A DNA stretch of 43,466 nucleotides from Deltaproteobacteria bacterium HGW-Deltaproteobacteria-14 (GTDB lineage: Bacteria > Myxococcota_A > UBA9042 > PHBI01): positions 1-43,466 of the forward strand of contig PHBI01000092.1 of NCBI GenBank assembly GCA_002841945.1, given 5' to 3'. The translations under genes and the position numbers were made by a program. Numbering within the stretch: the stretch's first letter is position 1; every line of letters begins with the position of its first letter. Below, one piece after another: positions 1 through 9,146 of this stretch. The notes under the pieces are model-generated. The model ran no database searches. It saw only the letters and a list, made by a program, of their open reading frames with translations, and was not told where the DNA came from.

Positions 1-230
1 AGACGCGGGGCCAGGCCGGCGGGACGGCGGACGGGCCGCAGCGGGGCAGGGCGCCCGCCAAGGGAGCGCCCCACCAGGCCGGCCCGGCGAAGGGCCGCGG
101 GGGCGACGCGACCGGCCCCCGGGGCGGCGACGAGAGCGCGGCGCCGCGGCCCGCGAAGGGCGGGGGGCAGAAGGGGAAGCGGCCGACCGCCGGTGGGCGG
201 CCGTCGTCGACGAAGAACCCACGGCGGTGA
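1..230 (+). CDS. 3' end of a protein with a basic low-complexity tail (partial)
   Basis: An open frame enters from the left edge and stops with TGA at 228-230. The roughly 75 visible codons encode only Gly, Ala, Pro, Arg and Lys-rich sequence ending in SSTKNPRR, with no folded domain. Tails of this kind are common at the C-terminus of DEAD-box RNA helicases and some pseudouridine synthases in GC-rich bacteria, but nothing here decides between them. The next gene starts 6 nt after the stop, so the two may be cotranscribed. That the frame is coding is inferred from the clean stop followed by a Shine-Dalgarno-like GAGGCGAG and a good downstream gene. The function is unknown. Confidence 0.5.
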   Translation, partial: TRGQAGGTADGPQRGRAPAKGAPHQAGPAKGRGGDATGPRGGDESAAPRPAKGGGQKGKRPTAGGRPSSTKNPRR

Positions 231-236
231 GGCGAG

Positions 237-1037
237 ATGGGCTGGCGCTGGGGCAGAAAGCGTGGGGGCGGCGGGAAGAAGGGCAGCGAGCCGAGCTCTG
301 ACGCCGCCGCGCGTGCGCCCGTCGCGCCCGAGGGCGACCCCGTAGGCGGCCGGCGGGACTTCTTCCGCCTCGGCATGGGTCGCGTCAAGGACGGCGGCAT
401 CGACGCGCTGCGGGCGGTCGCCAAGGCGTCGCGGGCGATGCAGGACGCCCTCGACGGGGTCGAGGAGGAGGTCACCGCGGAGGCGCTCGACGCCGAGCGC
501 GAGCGCCAGCGGCTGTTGCGCTCGGAGGAGGTCGAGCGGGCGCGGGCCGCGCGGCCCGCGCGCGCGTTTCGCGGGGTGGTGCGCCCCCCGGGGGCGGTCG
601 CCGAGGCCCAATTCCTCTCGCTGTGCGACGGCTGCCGCAAGTGCATCGAGGCGTGCCCCGAGGGGGCGATCGTCGCGTCGGTCGAGTCCCTGCGCGCGGG
701 GCGAGAGGGGACGCCGCTGCTGCGCGTTCAGTCCGTCCCCTGCGCGCTGTGTGACGACGTCCCGTGCGCGAGCGCGTGTCCCACCGGGGCGCTCGAGCCG
801 GTCGGGCGCGGCGCCGACATCCGCATCGGGCTCGCGAAGGTGTTTCGCAGCCTGTGCCTCAACAGCCACGGCGAGGACTGCGAGATCTGCGTCGATCACT
901 GCCCCCTCGAGGCGGCGGTGATGACCCGCGGCGAGGACGGCTTCCCGGTGGTGAACGCCGAGACCTGCACGGGCTGCGGTCAGTGCGTGGTGCGGTGTCC
1001 CACCTACCCGGCGGCGCTGCACGTCACGCCGCGCTGA
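237..1037 (+). CDS. Ferredoxin-type protein with four [4Fe-4S] clusters (NapG/MauM-like)
   Basis: This 266-residue iron-sulfur protein has sixteen Cys in four cluster motifs: C130/C133/C136/C140, C169/C172/C177/C181 (CALCDDVPCASACP), C207/C215/C218/C222 and C244/C247/C250/C254. The spacing of the second and third motifs (CxxCxxxxCxxxCP, then Cx7CxxCxxxCP) is that of the NapG/MauM ferredoxins, which pass electrons between the quinone pool and periplasmic oxidoreductases. Residues 39-49 (RRDFFRLGMGR) resemble the RR-x-F-L/F-R stretch near the start of NapF/NapG, but no hydrophobic signal region follows, so a cytoplasmic or membrane-peripheral location is more likely than Tat export. Residues 70-110 are highly charged and probably helical. 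No nap or mau genes lie nearby, so the partner is unknown. GAGG stands just before the ATG. Confidence 0.85.
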   Translation: MGWRWGRKRGGGGKKGSEPSSDAAARAPVAPEGDPVGGRRDFFRLGMGRVKDGGIDALRAVAKASRAMQDALDGVEEEVTAEALDAERERQRLLRSEEVERARAARPARAFRGVVRPPGAVAEAQFLSLCDGCRKCIEACPEGAIVASVESLRAGREGTPLLRVQSVPCALCDDVPCASACPTGALEPVGRGADIRIGLAKVFRSLCLNSHGEDCEICVDHCPLEAAVMTRGEDGFPVVNAETCTGCGQCVVRCPTYPAALHVTPR

Positions 1038-1133
1038 GGGCGGGCGCGGCGGGGCTCGGTCGGGGTTTGTTGCGCTATCGGGCGGTTGCGTCGATCCTGG
1101 GGCCCGTCGCAGTTGTTTGAATGGGGAGGGGCG

Positions 1134-2594
1134 ATGTTCCGATTGAAGCTCACCCTCGTGTTGGCCTTCGCACTCACCGCGGGCGCGTTCACCGCGAGCC
1201 AGCTGATCGGCTCGGGCGTGGCCGAGGTCGAGAGCCGGTTGCGCGAGAACGTGTCCAAGACCTATCTCGCGTACGGGCGGGTGAAGAAGCTCCGCGATCT
1301 TCAGATGAAGGACGCCGCCGCGGCGGTCGCGAGCTCGGAGATCGGCGCCTACCTCGGCGTGCTGGCGGACTACCGCAAGCGGATGCTGGAGGTCGAGGCG
1401 GAGGTCTATCAGGCCATCCCGGGGCGGCCGAACGATCCGGCGCTGCAGGATGAGCGGACGGCCTACGTGAAGGAGCGCCGCGGGGAGTTCCTGACCGCCT
1501 TCGCCGAGGATCTGGCCAACCGGCTCGAGCGCGCCCGGGGCGCGGGCGATCCGTGGGCGGACAAGAGCCGCGCGGACACCATCACCGAGATCGAGGAGAG
1601 CCTCGCGGTCTGCAACTCATTTGGCGTCAACAACTGCGTCTTCCGGTTCAGCTACGTGCCGCTCGCGGCGCTCGTCAAGGACATGCGGACCGACGCGCGC
1701 TTCGGGAGCCAGCCCGATCTGGTCATCCTCGTCGACCACCGCGGGGTCGGCGTGGCGGACGCCGACCGCGACTCCTGGTCCGATCAGATCCGCTTCGGCG
1801 CGGACTATCCGGTGACCCAGGAGGTGAAGAAGGGGGTCATCCTGCGCGACATCATCAAGCTGCGCGACTCCGACTACTACTACGTGACGGCGGCGCCGGT
1901 GTTCGAGCAGAAGAACTACCGCGGGTCGGTGCTGGTCGGTGTGGCGATCGACGCGGACCTGATGCGCGAGGAGGGAGAGGTCCTCGGCCGGCAGGTCGGC
2001 TACCTCGACGGCAAGGAGATCGTCCGGAGCGAGTTCGACGACAGCTTCGCGTCCGAGGTGCGCCACAACCTGCCCGCGGAGGTCGACCCGCCGCGCTACA
2101 CCAACGCCGAGACCGACCGGGTGCTCGCGCAGTTCGTGCCGCTGACCGGCAACGCCACCAACAACCGTATGCGGGTGGTGCTCGCGGTGGACAAGGAGGC
2201 GGTGACCGCCTCGCTACATGACAGCCGCACCTGGGTGTGGCTCGCCGCGGCCGCCCTGTTCCTGCTCGGGATCCTCGCGATGATGCGCTTCAACTTCGTC
2301 TTCGCGCGCCCCTTCGTGCAGCTCGACGCCGGGATCCACGAGGTCATCAACGGCAACAAGGACTACGTCTTCAGCGACAAGTACAACGAGTCCATGTGGT
2401 CGACGCTGGCGAACAACCTGAACCTGATGGTCGCGGGCCTCACCGGGCGCGAGATCGCCACGGTGGACGACCACTGGGCGGAGAACCTCCTTCAGGAGCA
2501 GAGCCCCGGCGAACCGACGACCGGGCCGGGCTCACCGTTGACCGGCCCGGGCGCCGCGCGCCCCGCGGCGAAGCCGAGCTCGACGGAGACGTGA
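1134..2594 (+). CDS. Membrane sensor-like protein: TM, periplasmic Cache-like domain, TM, HAMP-like segment, no output domain
   Basis: A 486-residue protein. I chose the ATG at 1134 because GGGGAGGGG lies directly upstream; an earlier in-frame start at 1086 only adds non-hydrophobic sequence. Residues about 5-24 form a first membrane segment. A roughly 340-residue extracytoplasmic region follows, with a PDLVILVDHRGVGVADADRD stretch and a later YYYVTAAPVFEQ stretch that resemble Cache/CHASE sensor domains. A second membrane segment (about 366-387) leads into a HAMP-like helix pair (about 388-440). The protein then ends in a Pro/Thr/Ser-rich tail with no kinase, methyl-accepting, GGDEF or other output domain. 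The gene is convergent with mutS2, with a 16-nt gap. A signal-sensing or scaffold role is inferred; the specific family is not recognised. Confidence 0.6.
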   Translation: MFRLKLTLVLAFALTAGAFTASQLIGSGVAEVESRLRENVSKTYLAYGRVKKLRDLQMKDAAAAVASSEIGAYLGVLADYRKRMLEVEAEVYQAIPGRPNDPALQDERTAYVKERRGEFLTAFAEDLANRLERARGAGDPWADKSRADTITEIEESLAVCNSFGVNNCVFRFSYVPLAALVKDMRTDARFGSQPDLVILVDHRGVGVADADRDSWSDQIRFGADYPVTQEVKKGVILRDIIKLRDSDYYYVTAAPVFEQKNYRGSVLVGVAIDADLMREEGEVLGRQVGYLDGKEIVRSEFDDSFASEVRHNLPAEVDPPRYTNAETDRVLAQFVPLTGNATNNRMRVVLAVDKEAVTASLHDSRTWVWLAAAALFLLGILAMMRFNFVFARPFVQLDAGIHEVINGNKDYVFSDKYNESMWSTLANNLNLMVAGLTGREIATVDDHWAENLLQEQSPGEPTTGPGSPLTGPGAARPAAKPSSTET

Positions 2595-2610
2595 CCCGCG
2601 GCGGCCGAGC

Positions 2611-5046
2611 TCAGTAGCTCGCGAGCCAGGCGATGGTGACGCCGTCGCCGCCCTCGTGGCGGACGCCGGGCCGCCACTTGGACACGTAGGGGGACTCGCG
2701 GATGAGGCGGCGGACCTCGTCCTTGAGCACCCCGGTGCCGTGGCCGTGGATCACCCAGACCGTGCCGAGGTTCTCGCGGAACGCGCGGTCGAGCAGCGGC
2801 ATCACGAGCTCCTCGACCTCGTCGCGGCGCATCCCCCGGATGTCCGCCGTGTTGGCGCTGTTCTGCGGGACGGGCACGCTCGGGTCGTCCTCGGCGATCT
2901 GCTGGGCGACCCCCTCGACGCGCAGGACCGCGATCGTCTTCTTCGGCGACTCCTGAGCCGGGGCGTCGCCGACGACCTTGCCGAGCTCGCTCAACGAGAC
3001 CGTGGTCCGGAACACGCCGACCGCGACCATCGCCTTGTCGCCGCGCACGTCGACGACCTCGCCGGCGCTGTCGAGGGGGCGGATCCACACCCGCGCCCCA
3101 GGGACGACGGCGCCGGAGGGCAGGGCGCCGCCGTCGCTCGGCCCCTTCGCCCCCTTGGGCTTGAGGAGGTGGCTCGGGCCGGGCTCGGGCGGGACCTCGG
3201 GGAGCTGCTCGAGCACCTCGAGCACCTCCTGGCGCTGCCGGGCGATCTCGCGCGGGTCGTTCGTCCGCTGGATATCCGCCGTCTTCTCTCGCAACGCATC
3301 AAGAAACGCCCGAGATGCGTCTCGAATATCTTTATTTATGCGGTTCATCTCGGCTTGGGAGCGCTGCCGCAACGCAACACGCTCGGCCTCGAGCTCCGCG
3401 GCGCGGCGCTCGGCGAGCTGCTTCGCCATGGTCGCCTCGTGCGCGGCGCGCTCGGCGGCCTGGCGCGCCTCGGACAGCCGACGGATGGCCTCGGCGATGC
3501 CCTCGTCGCCCCCCGCGATGGCGCGCGCTCGCGCCAGCACGCCATCGTTCATCCCGAGCCGCGCCGCGATCTCGAAGGGGCTCGACGAGCCGGGGGTGCC
3601 GCTCGTCAGCACGAAGTTGGGGGCCAGGGTGTGGGCGTCGATGCCGACCGAGGCGTTGCCGAAGCGCGGGTCCTCGAAGGCGAGGGTCTTGAGGCGCTCG
3701 TAGTGGGTGGTGACGAGGCCGCGCGCGCCTCGGTCGGCGAGGGCCTCGAGGACCGCGATGGCCAGGGCCGCCCCCTGGGTGGGCTCGGTGCCGACGATGA
3801 TCTCGTCGAGCAGCACCAGCGCCCCGGCGTGGGCGACGTCGAGCACGCGCTGGATGGCGAGCAGGTGGCCCGAGAAGGTCGAGAGATCGCGCTCGATGTC
3901 CTGGGCGTCGCCGATCAGCGCGAACACGCCGTCGAAGACGGGCAGGGCGCTGTCGGGGCCGGCGGGGATGGGGATGCCGGCGCGCACCATCAGCGCGAAG
4001 GCGCCGAGGGTGTTGAGCGTGACCGTCTTGCCGCCGGTGTTGGGGCCGGTGATGACGACGAAGGCGTGGTGGGCCTCGACGAGGACGTCGTTGGGGACGA
4101 CCTGGCTGCCCTTGAGCAGCAGGTGGGGGTTGCGGGCCTTCTGAAGGCGGATGACGCCGTCGCGCGCGACCTTCGGGCGGTGGGCGTCGAGGTCGAGGCC
4201 GAGCTGTGCCCGCGCCTGCAGCACGTCGAGGGTGACGAGAGAGGCGAGGGCCATCTCGAGATCGTCGGCCTCGGCGGCGACCCACTGGGTCCGCTCGCGC
4301 AGGACCTGACGGGTCGCGATCTCGACCGCGCTCTCGGCGACCTTGACGTGGTTGTTGATCTCGATGAACTCGCTGGGCTCGACGAAGACGGTCTGCCCGC
4401 TGTTCGACGTTCCGTGAATGATTCCCGGTATTTGCGACTGGAACGACGCCACCACCGGGACGACGTAGCGGTCCTCGCGCTGGGTGTAGTACTCGTCCTG
4501 GAGGACCTCCTGGATGTCGGCCCGGGCCAGGTAGGCGTCGAGGCGCTCCTTGGCCTGGCGGTGCAGGCCGATGAGGCGGCGGCGCGCGGCGGCGAGCTCC
4601 GGGCTGGCGTCGTCCTTGATGTTTCCGGCCTTGTCGAAGGTCGCCGCGAGCTCGTGGGCGAGGCTCGCGAGCTGCGGCATGGCCTCGCCGAGGGCCGCCA
4701 ACGCCGGTGCGCGCTCGAGCAGGGAGCGCTTGGCGTGAGCCGCCGCGCGCGCCGTGTCCGTCACCGCGAGCAGCTCCTCGACGTCCAGGATCCCGCCGCG
4801 CTTGGCCAGCGCGAGCGAGGACCGGACGTCGGAGGTTCCCTGGAGCGGGATCCGGCCGCCGGCGAGCAGGTGGTCCATCAGCGCGTCGACCTGGTCGTAA
4901 CAGCGCTCGATGTCCTCGACCTCGGCGAAGAACGCCAGCGCCTCGGCGGCGGCGCGGCCCGGGTCGGTGGTAGTGCGCTCGGCCAGCGCGCGCACGACGC
5001 GCGACCAGCCGAGGTCGCGGAGGCAGCTCTCGGTCACGTTGAACAT
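2611..5046 (-). CDS. mutS2: MutS2-type ATPase/endonuclease
   Basis: This 811-residue protein matches MutS2 in length and order: an N-terminal MutS-type core and clamp, an ATPase domain, a coiled linker and a C-terminal Smr domain. The Walker A is GPNTGGKT at about residues 333-340, followed by LLDEIIVGTEPTQGAAL (Walker B and ABC signature). The Smr domain occupies roughly the last 80 residues, with a DIRG motif (usually LDLHG) and HGHGTG. MutS2 acts on branched DNA and suppresses recombination; in some bacteria it has also been tied to rescue of collided ribosomes. I chose the ATG at 5046 (MFNVTESCLRDLGW) over an upstream in-frame start at 5082 because MutS2 proteins begin close to this sequence. 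A short stretch near 3290-3350 is less GC-rich than its surroundings but the frame stays intact. Confidence 0.93.
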   Translation of the reverse strand: MFNVTESCLRDLGWSRVVRALAERTTTDPGRAAAEALAFFAEVEDIERCYDQVDALMDHLLAGGRIPLQGTSDVRSSLALAKRGGILDVEELLAVTDTARAAAHAKRSLLERAPALAALGEAMPQLASLAHELAATFDKAGNIKDDASPELAAARRRLIGLHRQAKERLDAYLARADIQEVLQDEYYTQREDRYVVPVVASFQSQIPGIIHGTSNSGQTVFVEPSEFIEINNHVKVAESAVEIATRQVLRERTQWVAAEADDLEMALASLVTLDVLQARAQLGLDLDAHRPKVARDGVIRLQKARNPHLLLKGSQVVPNDVLVEAHHAFVVITGPNTGGKTVTLNTLGAFALMVRAGIPIPAGPDSALPVFDGVFALIGDAQDIERDLSTFSGHLLAIQRVLDVAHAGALVLLDEIIVGTEPTQGAALAIAVLEALADRGARGLVTTHYERLKTLAFEDPRFGNASVGIDAHTLAPNFVLTSGTPGSSSPFEIAARLGMNDGVLARARAIAGGDEGIAEAIRRLSEARQAAERAAHEATMAKQLAERRAAELEAERVALRQRSQAEMNRINKDIRDASRAFLDALREKTADIQRTNDPREIARQRQEVLEVLEQLPEVPPEPGPSHLLKPKGAKGPSDGGALPSGAVVPGARVWIRPLDSAGEVVDVRGDKAMVAVGVFRTTVSLSELGKVVGDAPAQESPKKTIAVLRVEGVAQQIAEDDPSVPVPQNSANTADIRGMRRDEVEELVMPLLDRAFRENLGTVWVIHGHGTGVLKDEVRRLIRESPYVSKWRPGVRHEGGDGVTIAWLASY

Positions 5047-5503
5047 GGCCGGCGCAATGCCGCGCGCGGGCGATCGTGTCAATAGACAGCGTCACGGACC
5101 CTAAAGCCTGGTGACCCCTCGCTCGGCGGACTTTACGTCTGATAATGTATATTATGTCAACTTTTGTTCGGGAGTGGTCTCGGAGCCGTCTCCGGCGGCG
5201 ACGTCCGGAGTCCCTGTCACCCGCTCCGACGCGGTAGAACGCGGCGTTCAGCTAGGTAGTCCGCTTGCCGACCCACCGACCTCGGGTTAGGCTTCGCGCA
5301 CCTTTTGCTGAGTTGAGCGATTCAGGGCCCGGCGCATGACGAGCCGGCCAGGTGTGCAGAGGAGGCGGTGCCGCGAACGTGTTGACGGAAGCGAAGTCAT
5401 ACCGAGCGTATTGCGAGCTTTCGGCGGCGGGTTCTCGGCCTGGGTCCGCCCTTCAGGTGGTCGGGTCGTTCTTGTGACGGCCCTTAGAGCTGGTCGAGGT
5501 TCC
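5047..5503. other. 457-bp divergent intergenic region between mutS2 and the FHA gene
   Basis: This is the longest non-coding stretch in the window and is less GC-rich than the flanking genes. It holds the AT-rich palindrome at 5142-5155 and a weaker GC-rich inverted repeat (CTCCGG 5190-5195, CCGGAG 5205-5210). No tRNA or convincing small ORF is visible. An in-frame start at 5336 would extend the FHA protein by 56 residues, but that extension has no domain character. The region probably carries the promoters of both divergent genes. A long 5' leader or a small RNA cannot be excluded. Confidence 0.5.
5142..5155. promoter_or_regulatory. AT-rich palindromic operator-like site (ATAAT-N4-ATTAT)
   Basis: ATAAT at 5142-5146 and ATTAT at 5151-5155 flank a 4-nt spacer. 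Together with the adjoining bases (GATAATGTATATTATG) they form an AT island of about 20 bp in very GC-rich surroundings. On the minus strand a perfect TTGACA lies directly beside it (5159-5154), which would place the palindrome inside the spacer of a mutS2-directed promoter, although no good -10 stands 17 nt away. The shape recalls Fur/PerR-type operators, but the match is partial and the regulator is unknown. Confidence 0.4.
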
Positions 5504-8500
5504 ATGGCCGTTCTCAGGTTTGTTACGGACGAAGGCGTGGCGTCGGAGGTTTTCGTCGACGCCCAGAACCCCATCGTGAAGATCGGGCGCGCCAACGAGT
5601 GCGAGATCCGTACGCGCAACAGCACGGTGTCGCGCCGCCACTGCCAGGTGGTCTTCACGGGCTCGAGCTTCAAGCTGTACGACCTGAACAGCTCAAACGG
5701 TACGTACTTCAACCGCGAGCGCGTGACCGAGCACACCCTCTCGTCGGGCGACCTCTTCTTCTGCGGCAACTACGAGGTCCACTTCGAGGACGTCGCGGTG
5801 GCCGACGTCGCCGCCCCCGACCCCATCCTCGAGGCCGCCATGCGCCCCCCAGCGCCGCGGGTCGCCCCGCCGCTGGCCGAGACGATTCAACAGTCCCCCC
5901 CTCCCCTGGCCGACTCCACGATGGCCTTCTCGCCGGAGGACGCCGCCGACATGGTGGGCGCCGCGGACGAGGCGATGAACGCGGAGCTCGAGGCCATCGC
6001 GACCCAGCTCAACGAGGACAACGAGCTGCTCAAGATCCAGATCGAGCAGCTCAGCGCGGCCCTCGACGAGGCCGGGGCCGCCGAGGAGCGCGAGACCAAG
6101 GCGCGGCAAGCGGTAGAGGCGCGCCTCCAGGAGGCGCTCGCCCAGCTTGAGGCCGCTCAGGCGGCGGCCGGCGGCGCAGACCCCCAGGACCTCACGGACG
6201 CCCTCGCCGAGGTCGAGCTGCTCGACGCGCGCATCAAGGAGCTCGAGGCCCAGGTGGCGGCGGGCAGCGGCGGCGCCGATCCGCAGGACCTGGCGGACGC
6301 GCTCGCCGAGGTCGAGGCGCTCGAGGCCCTGCGGCAGCAGGAGGCGGAGGCCCGCGCGGACCTCGAGGTCAAGGTCGCCGAGCTCAGCGGCGTGGCCGGT
6401 CAGGCCGGCGAGGCCGAGCGGATGGCGCAAGAGCTGGCGGACGCGCTCGCCGAGATCGAGGCGCTCGAGGAGCTGCGGCAGCACGAGGCGCAGGCGCGCG
6501 CCGATCTCGAGGCGGACACCGCCGGGTTGGCCGAGGAGCGCGACGCCGCCCTCGCCCGGGTCGCCGAGCTCGAGGCGGGACAGGCCGCGCAGGCGGACGT
6601 CGACGCCGTCGTCGCGGAGAAGGCGGCGGTGGAGGCGGCGAAGGCGACGCTCGAGGCCGAGCTCGCGACCCTCAAGCAGGACCTCGCCGACCTCGAGGCG
6701 GACGCGACGGATCTCAAGGCCGCGCTCGACGAGGCGAACGACGCCAAAGAGCAGCTCCGCGAGGACGCGAACGCCTTCGCCGACGAGGCTGACCAGCTCA
6801 AGGTCGAGAGCGACCAGCTCAAGGCCGAGGCCGAGCAGCTGAGGGCCGCGGTGGCGGCGCTCGAGGCGGCGCAGAGCGATGGCGCCGCAGCGGCCGCCGA
6901 GGCGGCCAAGGCCGACATCGCCGCCGCGCAGAAGAAGGCGGCCGATGACATCGCCGCCGCGCAGCAGGCGGCCGCCCAGGAGCTCGCGAACGCCAAGGCC
7001 GACGCGGCGGAGGCCGTCGCCCAGCTCGATGGCCTCCGCGCCAAGCTCGAGCGCGCCCGAGAGGACGCCGACGAGCTCGACGCCGCCCTCGCAGAGACCG
7101 AGGCCGCGCGCGACGCCGCCCTGAAGGACCGCGAGGCGGCCGACAAGGAGCGCGAGAAGGCGCGCAAGGACGTCGAGCAGCTCAAGAAGATGCTCCTCGA
7201 CACCGTGCCCAAGGAGGAGCACGACGCGCTCAAGAAGCGGCTCGCGGACGCCGAGAAGGCCGCCGACCGCGGCGTCGCCTTCGAGGACAAGGTCAAGCAG
7301 CTCGCGAGCGACAACTCCGCCCTCAAGGAGGCGCTCAAGGACGCCGAGTTCCGCGCTCAGAGCGGCGGCAAGGCGGAGAAGGGGCTCACCGAGGCGCTCG
7401 CCAAGGTCGAGTCGCTGACCGCGCGCGCGGCCGAGCTCGAGAAGCAGCTCGCGACCGCCGACAAGGCGCGGCAGGCCACCGGGTCGGAGGCCGACGCCCT
7501 GCGCGACGAGCTCGCGAAGACCAAGGAGGCCCTCGCCTCGGCGTCGAAGGGCGGCGGGGCGCTCGAGAAGAAGGTCGCCGAGCTCCAGAAGGAGAACAAG
7601 GAGCTCACCGACGTCCTGTCGATCGCCATTCAGCCGGCCGACGCCGAGGCGCTCAAGAGCCAGGCGAAGCGGGCCGAGGCCGACGCGGAGGCCGCCAAGA
7701 AGCGCGCCGAGAAGGCCGAGAAGAAGGCCGCCGAGCTCGAGCACGCCGCGTCGCAGGGCAGCGACATGGCCAAGACGCTCGGCAAGCAGCTCGAGGAGCT
7801 CCACGTCGAGCGCGACGCCCTCCTCAAGGAGAAGCAGGCCGGCGACAAGGCGCGCGGGGTCGCCGAGGACGCCAAGGGGAAGGCGGAGGCCGCGGCCAAG
7901 GACGCCGAGGCCAAGCTCGCGAAGCTCGCCGACGAGCTCAAGAAGGCGAACGCGGAGGTCGACAAGGCCGCCGCGGCCAGCGGGGACGCGGTCAAGGAGA
8001 AGGACAAGGCGATCGCCGAGCTGCAGAAGAAGCTCGCGGAGGCCCACAAGAAGATGGCCATCCAGGAGGAGGACATCGCCGCGGTCGCCAAGGCCCGCAT
8101 CGAGGGCGACAAGAAGCTCAAGGAGCTCGACAAGCAGCTCGCCGAGGCGAAGAAGTCCGGCGGCGCGGAGGCCGAGAAGGTCGCGGCGCGGATCAAGGAG
8201 CTCGAGGCGGCCAACGAGCAGCTCGCTGCCGATGCCAAGGCCGCCGGCGAGAAGCTCGCCGCCGCCGAAAAGGCGCACAAGGAGGCGGCGGACCGGGCGG
8301 CGAAGCTCGAGAAGGACCTCGCGTCCACGGGCAAGGCGGCCGCAGCGGCCGGCGACGCCGAGAAGGCGCGGGCCGAGATCGAGCAGCGTCTCGAGGAGAA
8401 GGAGTCGCTGCTGAAGAAGAACACCAAGAAGCTCGCGACCCTCCTCGATGAGAACGAGTCCCTCGAGAAGGAGCTCAAGGCGCTGCGTGAGGGCGCCGGG

Positions 8501-9100
8501 GCGGCCGCGGCGGACTCCGAGAAGCTCGCCGCGCTCGACAAGCGCGCGACCGAGGCCGAGGGGAAGGCCGACAAGGCCTTGAAGAAGGCCGCGGACCTCG
8601 CCGCCCAGCTCGAAGAGGCGAAGGCCGCTGCGGCGAAGGCGGCGCCGGCGGGGGACACGGTCCCAGCTGGCGAGTATGACGCGGTGATGAAGAAGCTCGA
8701 CGCCACCCGGCTCGAGCACGCGACCCTCGAGGAGGAGCACGCCAAGCTGGCCGAGAAGCTCGACCGGATGCGTTCTTCCCTCGAGGATGAGCAGCGCCGG
8801 GCGGACGAGGCCGAGCAGAAGGCCGGCGCGGGCGGCGGCGGTGGGATCTCTCCCGACAACATCGTGCGGGTGACCGAGGCCTTCGAGGAGGTCAAGGGCG
8901 TCTCCCGCGGTTGGCGGGACAACGTCCAGATCCTCGGCGACTTCATCGAGGAGATCCGAGACGGGGTCCCGATCCCGGATTCCCTCGAGGACACCTTCGA
9001 GGCGATCACCGACACGCTCACCGCGCTCGGCGACAAATCCGCCGAGATGAAGCAGATTCTACGCCGGGTCCGCGAGGTCCTCGGCGGCGACGACGACTGA
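5504..9100 (+). CDS. FHA-domain protein with a very long coiled coil
   Basis: This 1198-residue protein starts at the ATG at 5504, with GAGG 5 nt upstream. Residues 1-95 are a forkhead-associated (phosphothreonine-binding) domain with the conserved GR (28-29), SRRH (43-46) and NSSNGTYFN (62-70). From about 150 to 1110 the chain is almost pure Ala/Glu/Lys/Leu heptad sequence, a predicted coiled coil long enough to span well over 100 nm if continuous. Near its start are tandem units built on ADALAEVEALEALRQQEAEA (nt about 6270-6530), evidence of internal duplication. The last 80 residues (about 1120-1198) look globular and helical. There is no signal peptide or TM, so it should be a cytoplasmic filament or scaffold recruited through phosphothreonine. 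The PilZ gene follows after 46 nt. Large cytoplasmic coiled-coil proteins organise motility and polarity in myxobacteria (AglZ, FrzS), but these are not clear relatives. A partner kinase is not adjacent. Confidence 0.8.
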   Translation: MAVLRFVTDEGVASEVFVDAQNPIVKIGRANECEIRTRNSTVSRRHCQVVFTGSSFKLYDLNSSNGTYFNRERVTEHTLSSGDLFFCGNYEVHFEDVAVADVAAPDPILEAAMRPPAPRVAPPLAETIQQSPPPLADSTMAFSPEDAADMVGAADEAMNAELEAIATQLNEDNELLKIQIEQLSAALDEAGAAEERETKARQAVEARLQEALAQLEAAQAAAGGADPQDLTDALAEVELLDARIKELEAQVAAGSGGADPQDLADALAEVEALEALRQQEAEARADLEVKVAELSGVAGQAGEAERMAQELADALAEIEALEELRQHEAQARADLEADTAGLAEERDAALARVAELEAGQAAQADVDAVVAEKAAVEAAKATLEAELATLKQDLADLEADATDLKAALDEANDAKEQLREDANAFADEADQLKVESDQLKAEAEQLRAAVAALEAAQSDGAAAAAEAAKADIAAAQKKAADDIAAAQQAAAQELANAKADAAEAVAQLDGLRAKLERAREDADELDAALAETEAARDAALKDREAADKEREKARKDVEQLKKMLLDTVPKEEHDALKKRLADAEKAADRGVAFEDKVKQLASDNSALKEALKDAEFRAQSGGKAEKGLTEALAKVESLTARAAELEKQLATADKARQATGSEADALRDELAKTKEALASASKGGGALEKKVAELQKENKELTDVLSIAIQPADAEALKSQAKRAEADAEAAKKRAEKAEKKAAELEHAASQGSDMAKTLGKQLEELHVERDALLKEKQAGDKARGVAEDAKGKAEAAAKDAEAKLAKLADELKKANAEVDKAAAASGDAVKEKDKAIAELQKKLAEAHKKMAIQEEDIAAVAKARIEGDKKLKELDKQLAEAKKSGGAEAEKVAARIKELEAANEQLAADAKAAGEKLAAAEKAHKEAADRAAKLEKDLASTGKAAAAAGDAEKARAEIEQRLEEKESLLKKNTKKLATLLDENESLEKELKALREGAGAAAADSEKLAALDKRATEAEGKADKALKKAADLAAQLEEAKAAAAKAAPAGDTVPAGEYDAVMKKLDATRLEHATLEEEHAKLAEKLDRMRSSLEDEQRRADEAEQKAGAGGGGGISPDNIVRVTEAFEEVKGVSRGWRDNVQILGDFIEEIRDGVPIPDSLEDTFEAITDTLTALGDKSAEMKQILRRVREVLGGDDD

Positions 9101-9146
9101 GCCGCGGCGAGCCCGCCGGAATGGCCCCCTACCCTTCGGGTGTGAG

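Noticed and set aside
2656..5085. 809-residue open frame on the plus strand opposite mutS2
   Set aside because: It is the codon-shadow of mutS2 in GC-rich DNA; it has no motif, and the minus strand encodes a clear MutS2.
5693..8740. 1015-residue open frame antisense to the coiled-coil gene
   Set aside because: Leu/Gly/Arg-rich mirror of GAG/GCC codons; no signal, motif or ribosome-binding site. The sense strand has an FHA domain.
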